NCBI RefSeq assembly: GCF_003614945.1
Contig: NZ_QYCZ01000001.1
Span: 328,001 to 392,000, forward strand
DNA length: 64,000 nt
Source: Bergeyella cardium
Lineage (GTDB): Bacteria > Bacteroidota > Bacteroidia > Flavobacteriales > Weeksellaceae
Direction: 5' to 3'
The notes under the pieces: generated by a model
What the model was told of the DNA's origin: nothing
What the model saw: only the letters and a program-made list of their open reading frames with translations
Databases searched by the model: none
Made by a program: the position numbers and the translations under genes
Shown: positions 34,834 to 43,343 of the stretch, piece by piece
Numbering within the stretch: the stretch's first letter is position 1
Layout of the letters: every line of letters begins with the position of its first letter

Positions 34834-35685
34834 CTACTTTTTGCTTTTGTTTGCCTTTGAGCCTTTCCCTTCCAGTTTCTCTAATCTCCCTTCTAAGTCC
34901 TTTAGTTTTGCTTGTGATTCTTGCAACTCTTTTACAAGTAATGGTATTACCTGTATGTAGTTTACAGATTTATAACCATCGGAGCTTGTATTTACTAAGT
35001 GTGGATATACCTGCTCTATTTCCTGTGCAATAAAGCCGTACTGCAAATCTTTATTTCCTCCTCTTTTCTCTCCCTCTACATTCCAGTAATAAGACACAGG
35101 GCGAAGCGCAGCTAAGCTATTTGGCTGGGTTATGGGCTGTATCTCCCTCTTTAATCTCCTATCCGAATTCATATCAATAGATGTTACTTTCAGCATTCCC
35201 TGAACATCTACTGCTTCATTATTATTCCCTGCCTCTCGTTTAAACACAAGGCTTCCAGCATTTTTTATCGTTACCGTTCTGTCTGTTGAGATTTCACCAT
35301 CGTCTGTATAAAGGGTTTTTACAGATGATGCTCCTGCTCCTATTACGGCTGTCCATTCCGTACCATTATAAAAATAGAAACCTTTGTTTTTTACATTTTT
35401 CACTGTGGTTTCAGCTCCTGTATAGCTTACATCATTTACATAAACCAGCGTAGATTCTTGCAGATTGGCTGGAGCTACTTTTGCTAATCTTTCCTTGCTC
35501 AGTCTTGGGATAAGTAAGCCTTCATTACTCGCATCGGCTTTTACCGCAGCATTCTCTTTAGAAGGATTTAAATCCAAAGTAGCCTTTGGTTCCTCTGTGT
35601 TTATTCCTACTTTCCCTTGATAATCTGTTTGTGCACTTGCTAATACTCCTGTTAGCAACATTGCAAAAAATAATTTTTGCTTCAT
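34834..35685 (-). CDS. Secreted protein with C-terminal S74 domain, module B
   Basis: 283 residues with a signal peptide (MKQKLFFAMLLTGVLASAQ). Tail-fibre-like GKVGINTEEPKATLDL is followed by GLLIPRLSKERL and GFYFYNGTEWTAVIG, then the S74 domain from about 170: NSDRRLKREIQPI with the Ser and Lys of the self-cleavage dyad, RPVSYYWNVEGEKRGGNKDLQYGFIA in pattern, KSVNYIQVIPLL, and a final coiled coil (QAKLKDLEGRLEKLEG) with a Lys-rich tail. Clear paralogue of the module A protein. First gene of a minus-strand operon with a leader of about 270 nt. Confidence 0.85.
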   Translation of the reverse strand: MKQKLFFAMLLTGVLASAQTDYQGKVGINTEEPKATLDLNPSKENAAVKADASNEGLLIPRLSKERLAKVAPANLQESTLVYVNDVSYTGAETTVKNVKNKGFYFYNGTEWTAVIGAGASSVKTLYTDDGEISTDRTVTIKNAGSLVFKREAGNNNEAVDVQGMLKVTSIDMNSDRRLKREIQPITQPNSLAALRPVSYYWNVEGEKRGGNKDLQYGFIAQEIEQVYPHLVNTSSDGYKSVNYIQVIPLLVKELQESQAKLKDLEGRLEKLEGKGSKANKSKK

Positions 35686-35957
35686 ACGATTTTATTTTAA
35701 TGTTAATATTTAGTATTTTTTTTATTTTCTTTTGTTCTAATAGTATATTCAACTTCTCAGTTAAAACCAGCTCTATCATATATTCAATACAAAATACCCA
35801 TTAGTCAGGTGTCTATAACACTCAACTAATGGGCATAGAACGCCAATAGCGTTATTTTCTTTGTGTTTAAAAGGAGATGTGTGTTTATAAATATTTTTCA
35901 TCTATGCAAATTTTTGAGTGTTTTTTTACTTTATTTTATTTCCACAGTCGTGAATGA
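35686..35957 (-). promoter_or_regulatory. Long leader of module B with hairpin
   Basis: Between the promoter and the ATG are about 270 nt. A long hairpin at 35797-35833 (CCCATTAGT/ACTAATGGG plus an inner GGTGT/ACACT, two mismatches between) is its main structure. No T run follows, so it is not an ordinary terminator. AAAATACTAA near the ATG matches the module A leader. Confidence 0.5.
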
Positions 35958-35988
35958 CAAAGGTAGAAACTTTTTTATAACTACCAAA
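35958..35988 (-). promoter_or_regulatory. Promoter of module B
   Basis: Minus-strand TTTG (35985-35988), 19 bases, TACCTTTG (35958-35965). Confidence 0.75.
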
Positions 35989-36000
35989 TTTTCAATGAAA

Positions 36001-36114
36001 AATCCCCCCTTTTTAGGGAGGGATTTTAGGTACTTAAAAATGCTTTGTTGGTAAGTCGAAAAAAAGGATTGTCCCAAATAAAATATCCCTTTCTCTGTTT
36101 TTAGGAGAAAGGGA
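36001..36114 (-). terminator. Two hairpins ending prs
   Basis: ATCCCTTTCTC/GAGAAAGGGAT (36084-36114) is 58 bases after the prs stop with a T-rich minus-strand tail. A second hairpin at 36001-36027 (AATCCC...GGGATT) has TTTTTC after it. The rest of 35989-36171 shows nothing else. Confidence 0.7.
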
Positions 36115-36171
36115 TAAAAATGTATTTAAAAATGAAAATTTAATATACTTGGATAGTATTTTACTGAAACA

Positions 36172-37110
36172 TTAAATAATAAACTTACTACTGATGGACT
36201 GGTAAGTATGTACACTTTTCATTACTTCAGCAAAGAGGGGAGCGCAGGAGAGCACTTTTATCTTGGGAGATTTTTCTGCTTGTACGGGGATAGAATCGGT
36301 TACGATGACCTCTACCATAGATGAGTTTTGTATATTATCATAAGCCTTTCCAGAGAGTACACCGTGGGTAGCGATTGCTCGTACGGACTTTGCACCGTTC
36401 TTTATCAGTATATCCGAAGCTTTGCAAAGCGTACCTGCGGTATCTATCATATCATCTATAAGGATTACATTTCTGTCTTTTACATCGCCTATCAGGAACA
36501 TATCATCTACTACATTTGCTCTTTTGCGCTCTTTGTAGGCTATTACTACTTCTGCTCCTAAGTGGCTAGCGTAGTTCTTTGCCCTTTTGGCACCGCCCAT
36601 ATCGGGTGAAGCGATGGTCAAGTTATCCAAGCCTAATGACTGAATATAAGGCACAAATATCGTGGAGGCATAGAGGTGATCCACGGGGATTTCAAAGAAG
36701 CCTTGAATCTGGTCGGCATGCAAATCCATCGTCATAATACGGGTAGCACCTGCAGCGGTTAGTAGGTTTGCCACCAGCTTTGCTCCTATCGGAGCTCTCG
36801 GCTTGTCTTTTCTGTCCTGTCTTGCAAGTCCGTAGTAAGGAATCACTACGGTAATGTTCTTTGCAGAAGCTCTTTTGGCAGCATCTATCATTAGTAGAAG
36901 TTCCATAAGGTTATCTGCTGGAGGGAATGTAGAGCCGATAAGAAAAACTCGTCCGCCTCTTACGGTTTGGTCGAGTACGGGCTCAAATTCTCCATCGCTA
37001 AACTCTTGGAAGTTGATTTTCCCGAGTTCCTGTCCATAATGTGCGGCGATTTTCTCCGCTAATGCTTTGCTTGTTCGTGTAGAAAACAAATAAGTTGCTT
37101 GCTCAGCCAT
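36172..37110 (-). CDS. prs: Ribose-phosphate pyrophosphokinase
   Basis: 312 residues from ATG 37110 (MAEQATYLFSTRTSKALAE); the ten extra upstream codons run into the promoter. It makes PRPP from ribose 5-phosphate and ATP for nucleotide, His and Trp synthesis. Motifs: FSDGEFEPVL, YYGLARQDRKDKPRAPIGAKL (ATP-binding flexible region), MDLHADQIQGFF (His of the active site), and the PRPP loop VILIDDMIDTAGTL (about 215-228). Class I type of normal length. The usual flavobacterial partner, a 50S L25 (Ctc) gene, is not next to it here; two terminators and the surface module follow instead. Confidence 0.96.
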   Translation of the reverse strand: MAEQATYLFSTRTSKALAEKIAAHYGQELGKINFQEFSDGEFEPVLDQTVRGGRVFLIGSTFPPADNLMELLLMIDAAKRASAKNITVVIPYYGLARQDRKDKPRAPIGAKLVANLLTAAGATRIMTMDLHADQIQGFFEIPVDHLYASTIFVPYIQSLGLDNLTIASPDMGGAKRAKNYASHLGAEVVIAYKERKRANVVDDMFLIGDVKDRNVILIDDMIDTAGTLCKASDILIKNGAKSVRAIATHGVLSGKAYDNIQNSSMVEVIVTDSIPVQAEKSPKIKVLSCAPLFAEVMKSVHTYQSISSKFII

Positions 37111-37137
37111 TTTTACTTTGTTAGTTTTAATTACGCG

Positions 37138-37145
37138 CAAATTTA
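37138..37145 (-). promoter_or_regulatory. -7 box of prs
   Basis: TAAATTTG on the minus strand, 27 bases before the ATG. Confidence 0.55.
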
Positions 37146-37257
37146 GGAAAATTTTGATACTTTTGAGGACTCAAATAATGAATTAATTTCTACTTCGGAA
37201 ATCTAAAAAATAACCGCTGTACAATAAAATTAAAATTCATTAGTTAATGAAATCATA

Positions 37258-39621
37258 ATGAAGAAAATCATATTTCCTTTTTTCCTTTTAATGCTATTAG
37301 TGGCGTGTAAAAGCACCAAAAAAGCACAAAACAAAAGTGTAGGTCTCAAAGGTTTTTATACCTATTATAATACCTTGTTTAATGGTAAGGAAGCCTATGA
37401 AGCCGAAATAAATAACCGCAAGAAAAATCATCAGGATAATTTCTATACCGATTATATTAGCTTGCTCCCAAATGAAGAGCCGGAGCTCAATTCTGAAAAA
37501 TCAAACGAGCTAGGTCCAGAGAACAGCGTTTTCTTTACGAATAAAAACGCTATTGAACCACCGAAGACTGAGGGTGGGAGTTCCTTGCAGGTAACCGAAG
37601 CCAAAGCCTTGAAAGCCATCAGTAAGTATTCGGTAATAAAAAATGGAGAGGAGAGAAATAAAAGCCTTTTTGATGCCTATATCCTCCTCGCTAAAGCAAG
37701 GCTGATGATGAATAAACCCGTAGAAGCCCTTGATGCGCTCAACACCCTTGTGAGCAATATGCCGAAGTATAAAAAGTTGTCATTAGCTAAAATTTATCAA
37801 GCAGAGGCTTATACTCGGCTTGGGGACTACTACAAAGCAGAAGAGGTATTCCAAGAAGCACAGAAAGATCCGAAAATAAAGAAGTCTTATGCCAAGCTCC
37901 TTTCCCTCTATCACGCTGAAATGCTCTTAAAAGCGGGCAAAAAAGAAAAGGCCGTAGAGGAGTTGGAAGAAGCATTCAGGCTTAATAAAAACCGACAGTT
38001 AAGAAGCCGTATCGCATACCTTAGGGGGCAAATTCTCAATCAGCTTGGGAAGAATGATGAAGCAAGAGCCAGCTTTACTACCGCTTATAAATATGCTAAC
38101 AGCTTTGAGTTTGAAGTAAAGGCTCAAGTAGAAATCGCGAAGACTTTTACCTCTGGTGATAATTATGATGAAGCCAAGAAATATGTAGAAGACATCAGTA
38201 AGAAAGGCGTATATCTCTCTCGAAGAAATGAGTTTTACTATGCTTTGGGGCTTATGGCAGACAAGGCAGGCAAGAAAGACGAAGCCGATGCCTATTTCAG
38301 GAAGTCCTTAGAGGGAGAGGCTTCGGATAAGCAGATTCGTGGGCTCGCATTCTACCAAATCGGGAAAGCCTATTTTGATAAAGATGACTACATCCCCGCA
38401 GGGGCTTATTATGATTCTGCTATCGCTGTGATGACCTATGCGCCACAACGGGAAAAACTCGCCGAGCAAACCAAAAATATTAAGAAGATTACCCAGAATT
38501 ATTACCTCATTAAAAAGAATGACAGCATCCTTGCCCTTACCAAAATGTCTGATGCCGAAAGAGAAGCCTACTTTGGTAAGATAATACAAGAGCTAAAAGA
38601 AAAAGAGGAAAAAGAAGAGCGAGAAAGACGCCGCGCCGAGCGCTCCGAAGGCTTTGATACGGGAGATTATAATGCCAACTCTGCATTTACCTCTGGCAGG
38701 CTCGAGGATTTTTCTTCCCCGAGAAACAAAGGTGGGTTCTACTTTGCCAATGCCAGCACCGTAAGTAAAGGAACCAACGACTTTAAACAAATCTGGGGCA
38801 ATAGAACCTTAGCCGACAATTGGCGATACTCAAATAAAATGGGCTCGATAGAAGAGGAAAAGCAAAAAGCAATGGGCGTAGAATCCCCGAAAGACCCAAG
38901 GCGTTTTGAAGTAGCCTTCTACACAGAGAAAATCCCTACCGATAAAGAGCAAATAGCCCAGCTGAAAAAAGACAGAGACACTGCCAGCTTAGGATTGGGC
39001 AGGATGTACGAGAGCTACCTCTCCAAAACGCCACTCGCAACCAAGACGCTCTACGATTTGGTAGATTCCAAGCCAGAAGATGAGGTGAAACTCCAAGCGC
39101 TATACACCATTTTCTCTATTAATTATGAGAAAACACCAGAGGCAGCAGAGCGAGCAAAGCAGCTCATTATACAGGATTTCCCTCATACCCCTTATGCGGA
39201 GTTTGTGAAGAATCCTAAAAATACCAACTTCTCTGCTACCTCAGACCCGGAAGTCCAGAAGCGCTATACTGAAGCCTTTAATCTCTACTCAGAGGAGAAG
39301 TTTGAAGAGTCTAAAAACATCATAGAAACTACAATAGAAAACTATCCGAAAGATGCTTTAATTCCGAAATTTGAACTCCTAAGGGCATTCAACACGGGGA
39401 AAACGGTAGGTAAAGAAGTGATGATTCTTCAGCTCGAGCAGCTCGCACTCGGCTATCCTAAAACAATAGAAGGCGAAAAGGCAAAACAAATGCTCAAATA
39501 CCTGAAGTCTGATGTAGAAGTGGAGCTTAGAGACGAGGCAGGCGAAAAAATAGACAAAGCTCCGGAAAAGAAACCCGCTCCCAAACAGCAGAAGCCCATT
39601 AGTGAAGAAGATTTAGAGTGA
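37258..39621 (+). CDS. sprE: Type IX secretion/gliding lipoprotein SprE (PorW)-like
   Basis: 787 residues. Lipoprotein signal with lipobox LLVAC (Cys 17). The start of the mature part (KSTKKAQNKSVGLKGFYTYYNTLFNGKEA) and the TPR-rich body (AEAYTRLGDYYKAEEVFQEA, AEMLLKAGKKEKAVEELEEAF, about 130-410 and again 590-760) match SprE/PorW. This lipoprotein links the PorKLMN core of the type IX secretion system to outer-membrane parts and is needed for gliding and secretion in flavobacteria. A long charged coiled stretch lies near 440-470. The C-terminus is Lys/Pro-rich. Monocistronic; divergent from prs. Confidence 0.85.
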   Translation: MKKIIFPFFLLMLLVACKSTKKAQNKSVGLKGFYTYYNTLFNGKEAYEAEINNRKKNHQDNFYTDYISLLPNEEPELNSEKSNELGPENSVFFTNKNAIEPPKTEGGSSLQVTEAKALKAISKYSVIKNGEERNKSLFDAYILLAKARLMMNKPVEALDALNTLVSNMPKYKKLSLAKIYQAEAYTRLGDYYKAEEVFQEAQKDPKIKKSYAKLLSLYHAEMLLKAGKKEKAVEELEEAFRLNKNRQLRSRIAYLRGQILNQLGKNDEARASFTTAYKYANSFEFEVKAQVEIAKTFTSGDNYDEAKKYVEDISKKGVYLSRRNEFYYALGLMADKAGKKDEADAYFRKSLEGEASDKQIRGLAFYQIGKAYFDKDDYIPAGAYYDSAIAVMTYAPQREKLAEQTKNIKKITQNYYLIKKNDSILALTKMSDAEREAYFGKIIQELKEKEEKEERERRRAERSEGFDTGDYNANSAFTSGRLEDFSSPRNKGGFYFANASTVSKGTNDFKQIWGNRTLADNWRYSNKMGSIEEEKQKAMGVESPKDPRRFEVAFYTEKIPTDKEQIAQLKKDRDTASLGLGRMYESYLSKTPLATKTLYDLVDSKPEDEVKLQALYTIFSINYEKTPEAAERAKQLIIQDFPHTPYAEFVKNPKNTNFSATSDPEVQKRYTEAFNLYSEEKFEESKNIIETTIENYPKDALIPKFELLRAFNTGKTVGKEVMILQLEQLALGYPKTIEGEKAKQMLKYLKSDVEVELRDEAGEKIDKAPEKKPAPKQQKPISEEDLE

Positions 39622-39629
39622 GATAGACT

Positions 39630-39656
39630 CCCCAAACCCTAAGGTTTGGGGTTTTT
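39630..39656 (+). terminator. Terminator of sprE
   Basis: CCCCAAACC-CTAA-GGTTTGGGG, then five T. Confidence 0.9.
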
Positions 39657-39687
39657 ATTTCATCTCAGATGATTATTAAAATAAATC

Positions 39688-39703
39688 CTGCCGTGCTACG
39701 GCT
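39688..39703. repeat. Dispersed 16-bp hairpin element, copy 2
   Basis: GCCGT-GCT-ACGGC with flanks identical (in reverse complement) to 12172-12187. It directly precedes the 42-bp array. Confidence 0.6.
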
Positions 39704-39930
39704 CACTAATTAGTGAAAGCTCGTTTTTATTTATTTTCTATCTTTCACTAATTAGTGGAAGCCCGTTTTTGTTCATTTTCTGCTATTCACTAATTAGTGG
39801 AAGCCCGTTTTTGTTCATTTTCTCCTTTTCACTAATTAGTGGAAGCTCGTTTTTGTTCATTTTCTACCTTTAACTAATTAGTGGAAGCAAAAAATTTTTT
39901 TTCCATTCACTAAATAGTGAAGGGAATTTT
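39704..39930. repeat. Intergenic array of six units, 42-bp period, palindromic
   Basis: Units begin at 39704, 39746, 39788, 39830, 39872 and 39908 (the last step is 36). Each starts with CACTAATTAGTG, a perfect 12-bp palindrome (unit 5 begins AACT; unit 6 has AA in the centre and stays symmetrical). Then come GAAGCYCGTTTTT and a T-rich stretch; only the last six or so bases vary. The spacers are conserved, so it is not CRISPR. The rest of the gap to 40022 is AT-rich with no gene. Confidence 0.9.
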
Positions 39931-40022
39931 TTTTATTACGAAATAATACTAAACCCAAGTTGAGATAAAATATCATTTATAAAAAAAAGCGAACAGCCAT
40001 TCGCCAAAACTCCTATTTTTTT

Positions 40023-40030
40023 TACTTTTG
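40023..40030 (+). promoter_or_regulatory. -7 box of the 375-residue lipoprotein gene
   Basis: TACTTTTG, then CC, 18 bases before the ATG. Confidence 0.65.
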
Positions 40031-40048
40031 CCGAAATAAAATTCAGCT

Positions 40049-41176
40049 ATGAAACAGTTTTTTATCTTTTTAACGGCGATGCTCCTCCTCGTTTCCTGCA
40101 AGAAAGACAAGGTAGATGCAAGCAGTACTATGGCTTTCCAAGAGAGTATTAATGATATGGCTTCTGGGCTTTCTACTTTGGAGCAGATAAAATTCAATGA
40201 AGCGCTCTACATCCTTAAAACTTTTGGTGTAGAAGGAGAAACCGATTTAGAACGAATGAAAAACCTCGCACACCTCCTCGATGCTAAGAATGTAAATGAA
40301 ATCTTGGCACTCGCCGATAGCATAGCGATAAAAAATGAAATAGAATGGAGCAGTACCGCCCCTCCATCATTAGGTGAGACGAGTATTTTTAATAATGATA
40401 AAGCCTCTGAATATGACCCGAATGATATAAAAGCAGCCGCTTTGGAACTGGCGGTTACCGAGATAAAAAGAGATTCAGTGTCAGGAGCTACGGGCGTAAA
40501 AGCCGTCCCAAGATTGGTAGATAATGACGGGCAACCTGTGGAATTTAGCAATGCCGCTTTGGAAGTTACCTTTGAAGTGTATAGCGGTGGCGAAAAGCTC
40601 TTCTCTACCAAAAATCTGATGCAGAATAATGATTTTGCGGGTTTTAATTTTAATTTCATTAAGCTATCAGCAGATAAAGTAGTAGATGATAAAGTAGATA
40701 TCACCGTAACGGTGAAGACAACCCATAAGAAGTTCAAAAAATCCAAACGAGGGATTAAGGTAAATCCAAAATCGCTCAACATCCCTGCACCAGCAGTAGA
40801 AGAAGAGCCCGAAGAAACCGCTCCAAGCACAACCGATGAAACCCCAGCTGAGACTCCAGAAGGAGACCCGAAAGTTACAGTTTCCAAGTTTCTGAGCAAT
40901 CTCAATGCACAGAATTTCCGAGGGGCGTATAGCTCTTCCGAGAACCCTAACTGGGGAAGCTACGATGATTTCTCTAATCCTGTTTCAGGCTTTGGAGGGG
41001 TGAAGAGCCTTTCTGTAAAAAAACTTTCTCCTGCTAAGGTAGAAGGTAGCTCGGCATCGGTTTCGGCAACTTATGAAGTAACCGATAAAGAGGGAAATTC
41101 TACTACGCTGAATGTAACCTTTAGCCTTAAAAATACCAATGGCGAGTGGAAAATTTCTAACTATAAAATCAACTAA
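40049..41176 (+). CDS. Hypothetical lipoprotein
   Basis: 375 residues. Lipobox LLVSC (Cys 17) followed by KKDK. The N-terminal part (about 25-130) is helical. The middle (about 130-245) is beta-rich and resembles a domain with EVYSGGEKLF and VDITVTVKTTHKKF strands. An acidic, Pro/Thr-rich linker (EEEPEETAPSTTDETPAET, about 255-275) joins a C-terminal NTF2/DUF4878-like module ending FSLKNTNGEWKISNYKIN. No family name can be given with confidence. Monocistronic or leading into apt, 59 bases downstream. Confidence 0.75.
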   Translation: MKQFFIFLTAMLLLVSCKKDKVDASSTMAFQESINDMASGLSTLEQIKFNEALYILKTFGVEGETDLERMKNLAHLLDAKNVNEILALADSIAIKNEIEWSSTAPPSLGETSIFNNDKASEYDPNDIKAAALELAVTEIKRDSVSGATGVKAVPRLVDNDGQPVEFSNAALEVTFEVYSGGEKLFSTKNLMQNNDFAGFNFNFIKLSADKVVDDKVDITVTVKTTHKKFKKSKRGIKVNPKSLNIPAPAVEEEPEETAPSTTDETPAETPEGDPKVTVSKFLSNLNAQNFRGAYSSSENPNWGSYDDFSNPVSGFGGVKSLSVKKLSPAKVEGSSASVSATYEVTDKEGNSTTLNVTFSLKNTNGEWKISNYKIN

Positions 41177-41235
41177 AAAAATATAAAACCGCCAGATTAT
41201 CGCGCGGATATGAATTTGAAAATAACAAATATCGA

Positions 41236-41763
41236 ATGAAACTTATTGAAAAACTGAACGAAACCATTGTAAACATCCCAGATTTCCCAAAGGAGGGGAT
41301 ACAGTTTAAGGATATCACGCCCATTTTTCTTAACCCAGAATTATACGAAGAGATTATCGCCCGTTTTGTAGAAAATGCAAAAGGTAAAGTAGATGCTGTT
41401 TGCGGTATAGAGAGCCGAGGCTACCTCTTCGGAATAGCGATAGCTGTAGCGCTGAAAGTACCGTTTATCCTCATTAGAAAAAAAGGAAAACTCCCCCCAC
41501 CTTTCATCGGAGAGAAGTATGATTTGGAGTACGGAACATCCGAAATAGAAATGAAAACTGGGCATATAAAAGCAGGGCAAAGAGTCTTGATACACGATGA
41601 TTTATTGGCAACGGGAGGTACTGCTATCGCAGCTGCTAAGTTAGTAGAAAGGCAGGGAGCAAAGGCTACGCTTTTCAGCTTTCTGATAGAGCTGGAAGCA
41701 CTCGGTGCGAGGGAGAAAATTGATAAAACAGGAGCAGAATTATTCAGTATTTTGAAGTATTAA
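41236..41763 (+). CDS. apt: Adenine phosphoribosyltransferase
   Basis: 175 residues, full length. It converts adenine and PRPP to AMP (purine salvage, cytosol). The PRPP-binding loop is VLIHDDLLATGGTAIAA (about 117-133). The hood region FPKEGIQFKDITPIF at the N-terminus and the flexible loop ESRGYLFG...RKKGKLPPPF are typical of Apt. The prs gene for its substrate PRPP is in the same window but separate. Confidence 0.96.
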   Translation: MKLIEKLNETIVNIPDFPKEGIQFKDITPIFLNPELYEEIIARFVENAKGKVDAVCGIESRGYLFGIAIAVALKVPFILIRKKGKLPPPFIGEKYDLEYGTSEIEMKTGHIKAGQRVLIHDDLLATGGTAIAAAKLVERQGAKATLFSFLIELEALGAREKIDKTGAELFSILKY

Positions 41764-41799
41764 TCCATTATTATTCACTTTAAACCTTAGTTTCGGCTA

Positions 41800-41830
41800 T
41801 TGGTTTATTAGACTAAAAAGATTACATTTG
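41800..41830 (+). promoter_or_regulatory. Promoter of the TPR protein-ribH pair
   Basis: TTG (41800-41802), 20 bases, TACATTTG (41823-41830), 19 bases before the ATG. Confidence 0.75.
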
Positions 41831-41849
41831 CAGACATTTTATTAGAATT

Positions 41850-42545
41850 ATGGCTAAACATAAGAAACAAGTAGAAGGGAAAGAAACCGTAGAGTTTTTT
41901 CAGGAATTAGATAGAGAAACCCTAAAAACCGAGAAGTTTTTGGAGCGAAATTCAAAACTAATCATAGGGATTTTCATTCTTATACTCGGAGGGATACTCG
42001 GGTATTTCGCTTATCAGCAGTTCGTCATCACTCCTAAAAATGAGGAAGCATTAAAAGGCTACTTTGCAGCGCAAAAGAACCTTGAATTAGGAAAAGAAGC
42101 AGATGCTCTCGGTGGTAAATCTGCTGTAAATCCTGGCTTTTTGGGAACTTCCAAAGAGTTTGGAGATACTAAAATCGGGAAGCTCTCGGCTTATAATGCC
42201 GCTTCAATCAAGTTTAAAGACGGGAAATATCAGGAGGCGTATGACCTTTTTAATCAATTCTCTTCCAGCAATGATATTCTAATGGCTCTAAAATATGGTG
42301 CAATGGCAGACTGCAAGGTGAATCTCAATAAGAATGATGAAGCGCTTTCACTTTTTGAAAAGGCAATTTCTTCATCAGATGATGATTATACTGCATACTA
42401 TTTTACCAGAAAGGCAGGGGTGTTGGCGATTAGCATCAATAAAAAAGCAGAGGCAAAGAAATACTTCAGCACGATTGATGAGAAGTATCAGGATTACGAC
42501 AATGGTATGTCTGACGCTTATATAGAAATGGTTAAATATTACTAA
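41850..42545 (+). CDS. Membrane-anchored tetratricopeptide protein
   Basis: 231 residues. A charged cytosolic N-terminus (about 1-33), one membrane helix (LIIGIFILILGGILGYFAYQQF, about 36-57), then a periplasmic TPR-like part (about 65-231: KFKDGKYQEAYDLFNQF, CKVNLNKNDEALSLFEKA). This topology resembles YfgM-like proteins, which attend envelope protein folding, but orthology is inferred only. ribH begins one base after its stop; this gene pair is common in flavobacteria. Confidence 0.8.
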   Translation: MAKHKKQVEGKETVEFFQELDRETLKTEKFLERNSKLIIGIFILILGGILGYFAYQQFVITPKNEEALKGYFAAQKNLELGKEADALGGKSAVNPGFLGTSKEFGDTKIGKLSAYNAASIKFKDGKYQEAYDLFNQFSSSNDILMALKYGAMADCKVNLNKNDEALSLFEKAISSSDDDYTAYYFTRKAGVLAISINKKAEAKKYFSTIDEKYQDYDNGMSDAYIEMVKYY

Positions 42546-42546
42546 T

Positions 42547-43029
42547 ATGGCTACTGTAAACTTATCTGAATACAAGCCACTTGATATAACTAATGCCGAT
42601 GAATTTTCAATCGGCATTGTTGTTTCGGAGTGGAATGATTTCGTAACTGAAAACCTGTTTAAAGGGTGTTTCGAGACCCTTATAAAGGAGGGTGTAAAGG
42701 AGGAAAACATCAGCGTTATTCGCGTGCCTGGAGCTTTTGAGCTTAGCTATGCATCTATGCAGATGTGCAAATCTGAGAACTATGATGCCGTAGTGGCTAT
42801 TGGTTGTGTAATCCGTGGGGAGACTTCCCATTTTGAGTTCATCTGCTCTGGTGTAGCACACGGGATTACCCAATGCAACACCCAAACCAATACCCCCGCA
42901 ATATTCTGCGTACTCACCGATGATAATAGCGTACAGTCCATCGCACGAAGCGGAGGACACCTCGGCAATAAAGGTGTAGAAGCCGCAGTTACCGCCATTA
43001 AAATGGCTTATCTTCGCCACCATCCGTAG
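42547..43029 (+). CDS. ribH: 6,7-dimethyl-8-ribityllumazine synthase
   Basis: 160 residues. It condenses the RibB product with the pyrimidine intermediate to give lumazine, the penultimate step of riboflavin synthesis; the enzyme forms large icosahedral or pentameric shells. Motifs: IVVSEWND with the aromatic stacking Trp, the PGAFELS loop, GCVIRGETSHFEF with the catalytic His (about 95), and SGGHLGNKG near the end. Probably co-transcribed with the TPR gene upstream. Confidence 0.96.
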   Translation: MATVNLSEYKPLDITNADEFSIGIVVSEWNDFVTENLFKGCFETLIKEGVKEENISVIRVPGAFELSYASMQMCKSENYDAVVAIGCVIRGETSHFEFICSGVAHGITQCNTQTNTPAIFCVLTDDNSVQSIARSGGHLGNKGVEAAVTAIKMAYLRHHP

Positions 43030-43325
43030 CCCCTTAGCAGCGGGAGGCGATTATTTTAAATTAAAGTATCTCTATTCAGATACCTTTAAAAAACTCCCTA
43101 TTCTTATAAAAGAAAGACAATTCAAATAGTGCGGAAAATTCCCTCTCTAAGGAGAGGGATAAAACTATGCACGGCTGGAGCAAAATCTCCTCGCGTCAGG
43201 AAGATTTGCTGCTGGCGTTAAGAGATTTCATTGCTGGCGTTAAGAAATTTAGAGCTGTACGGGAGGTTGTTTATCAATGATTTACAAAGGTGGGTTTTTC
43301 TTCTATCAAGTAGAAAATAAAGCAA
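43030..43325. other. Intergenic region with small hairpin and 22-bp repeats
   Basis: TCCCTCTC-TAAG-GAGAGGGA (43140-43159) is a hairpin without a T run, perhaps the 3' end of ribH. Three units of 22 bp begin with GCGT at 43193, 43215 and 43237 (the last two share GCGTTAAGARATTT). No gene found. Confidence 0.6.
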
Positions 43326-43343
43326 GGCGGTAAAAATACCGCC
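43326..43343 (-). terminator. Terminator of sdhCAB
   Basis: GGCGGTA-AAAA-TACCGCC; on the minus strand TTGCTTTATTTT follows. Between here and sdhB a plus-strand ATGAAAAAATAA (43380) is seen but is not a gene. Confidence 0.65.

Noticed and set aside
28097-35685. Prophage remnant
   Set aside because: Tail-fibre-like and S74 domains occur, but there is no capsid, terminase, tail-tube, lysis or integrase gene, and every protein has a Sec signal peptide.
39704-39930. CRISPR array
   Set aside because: The stretches between the palindromes are nearly identical in units 2-4, so there are no unique spacers; no cas genes are present.
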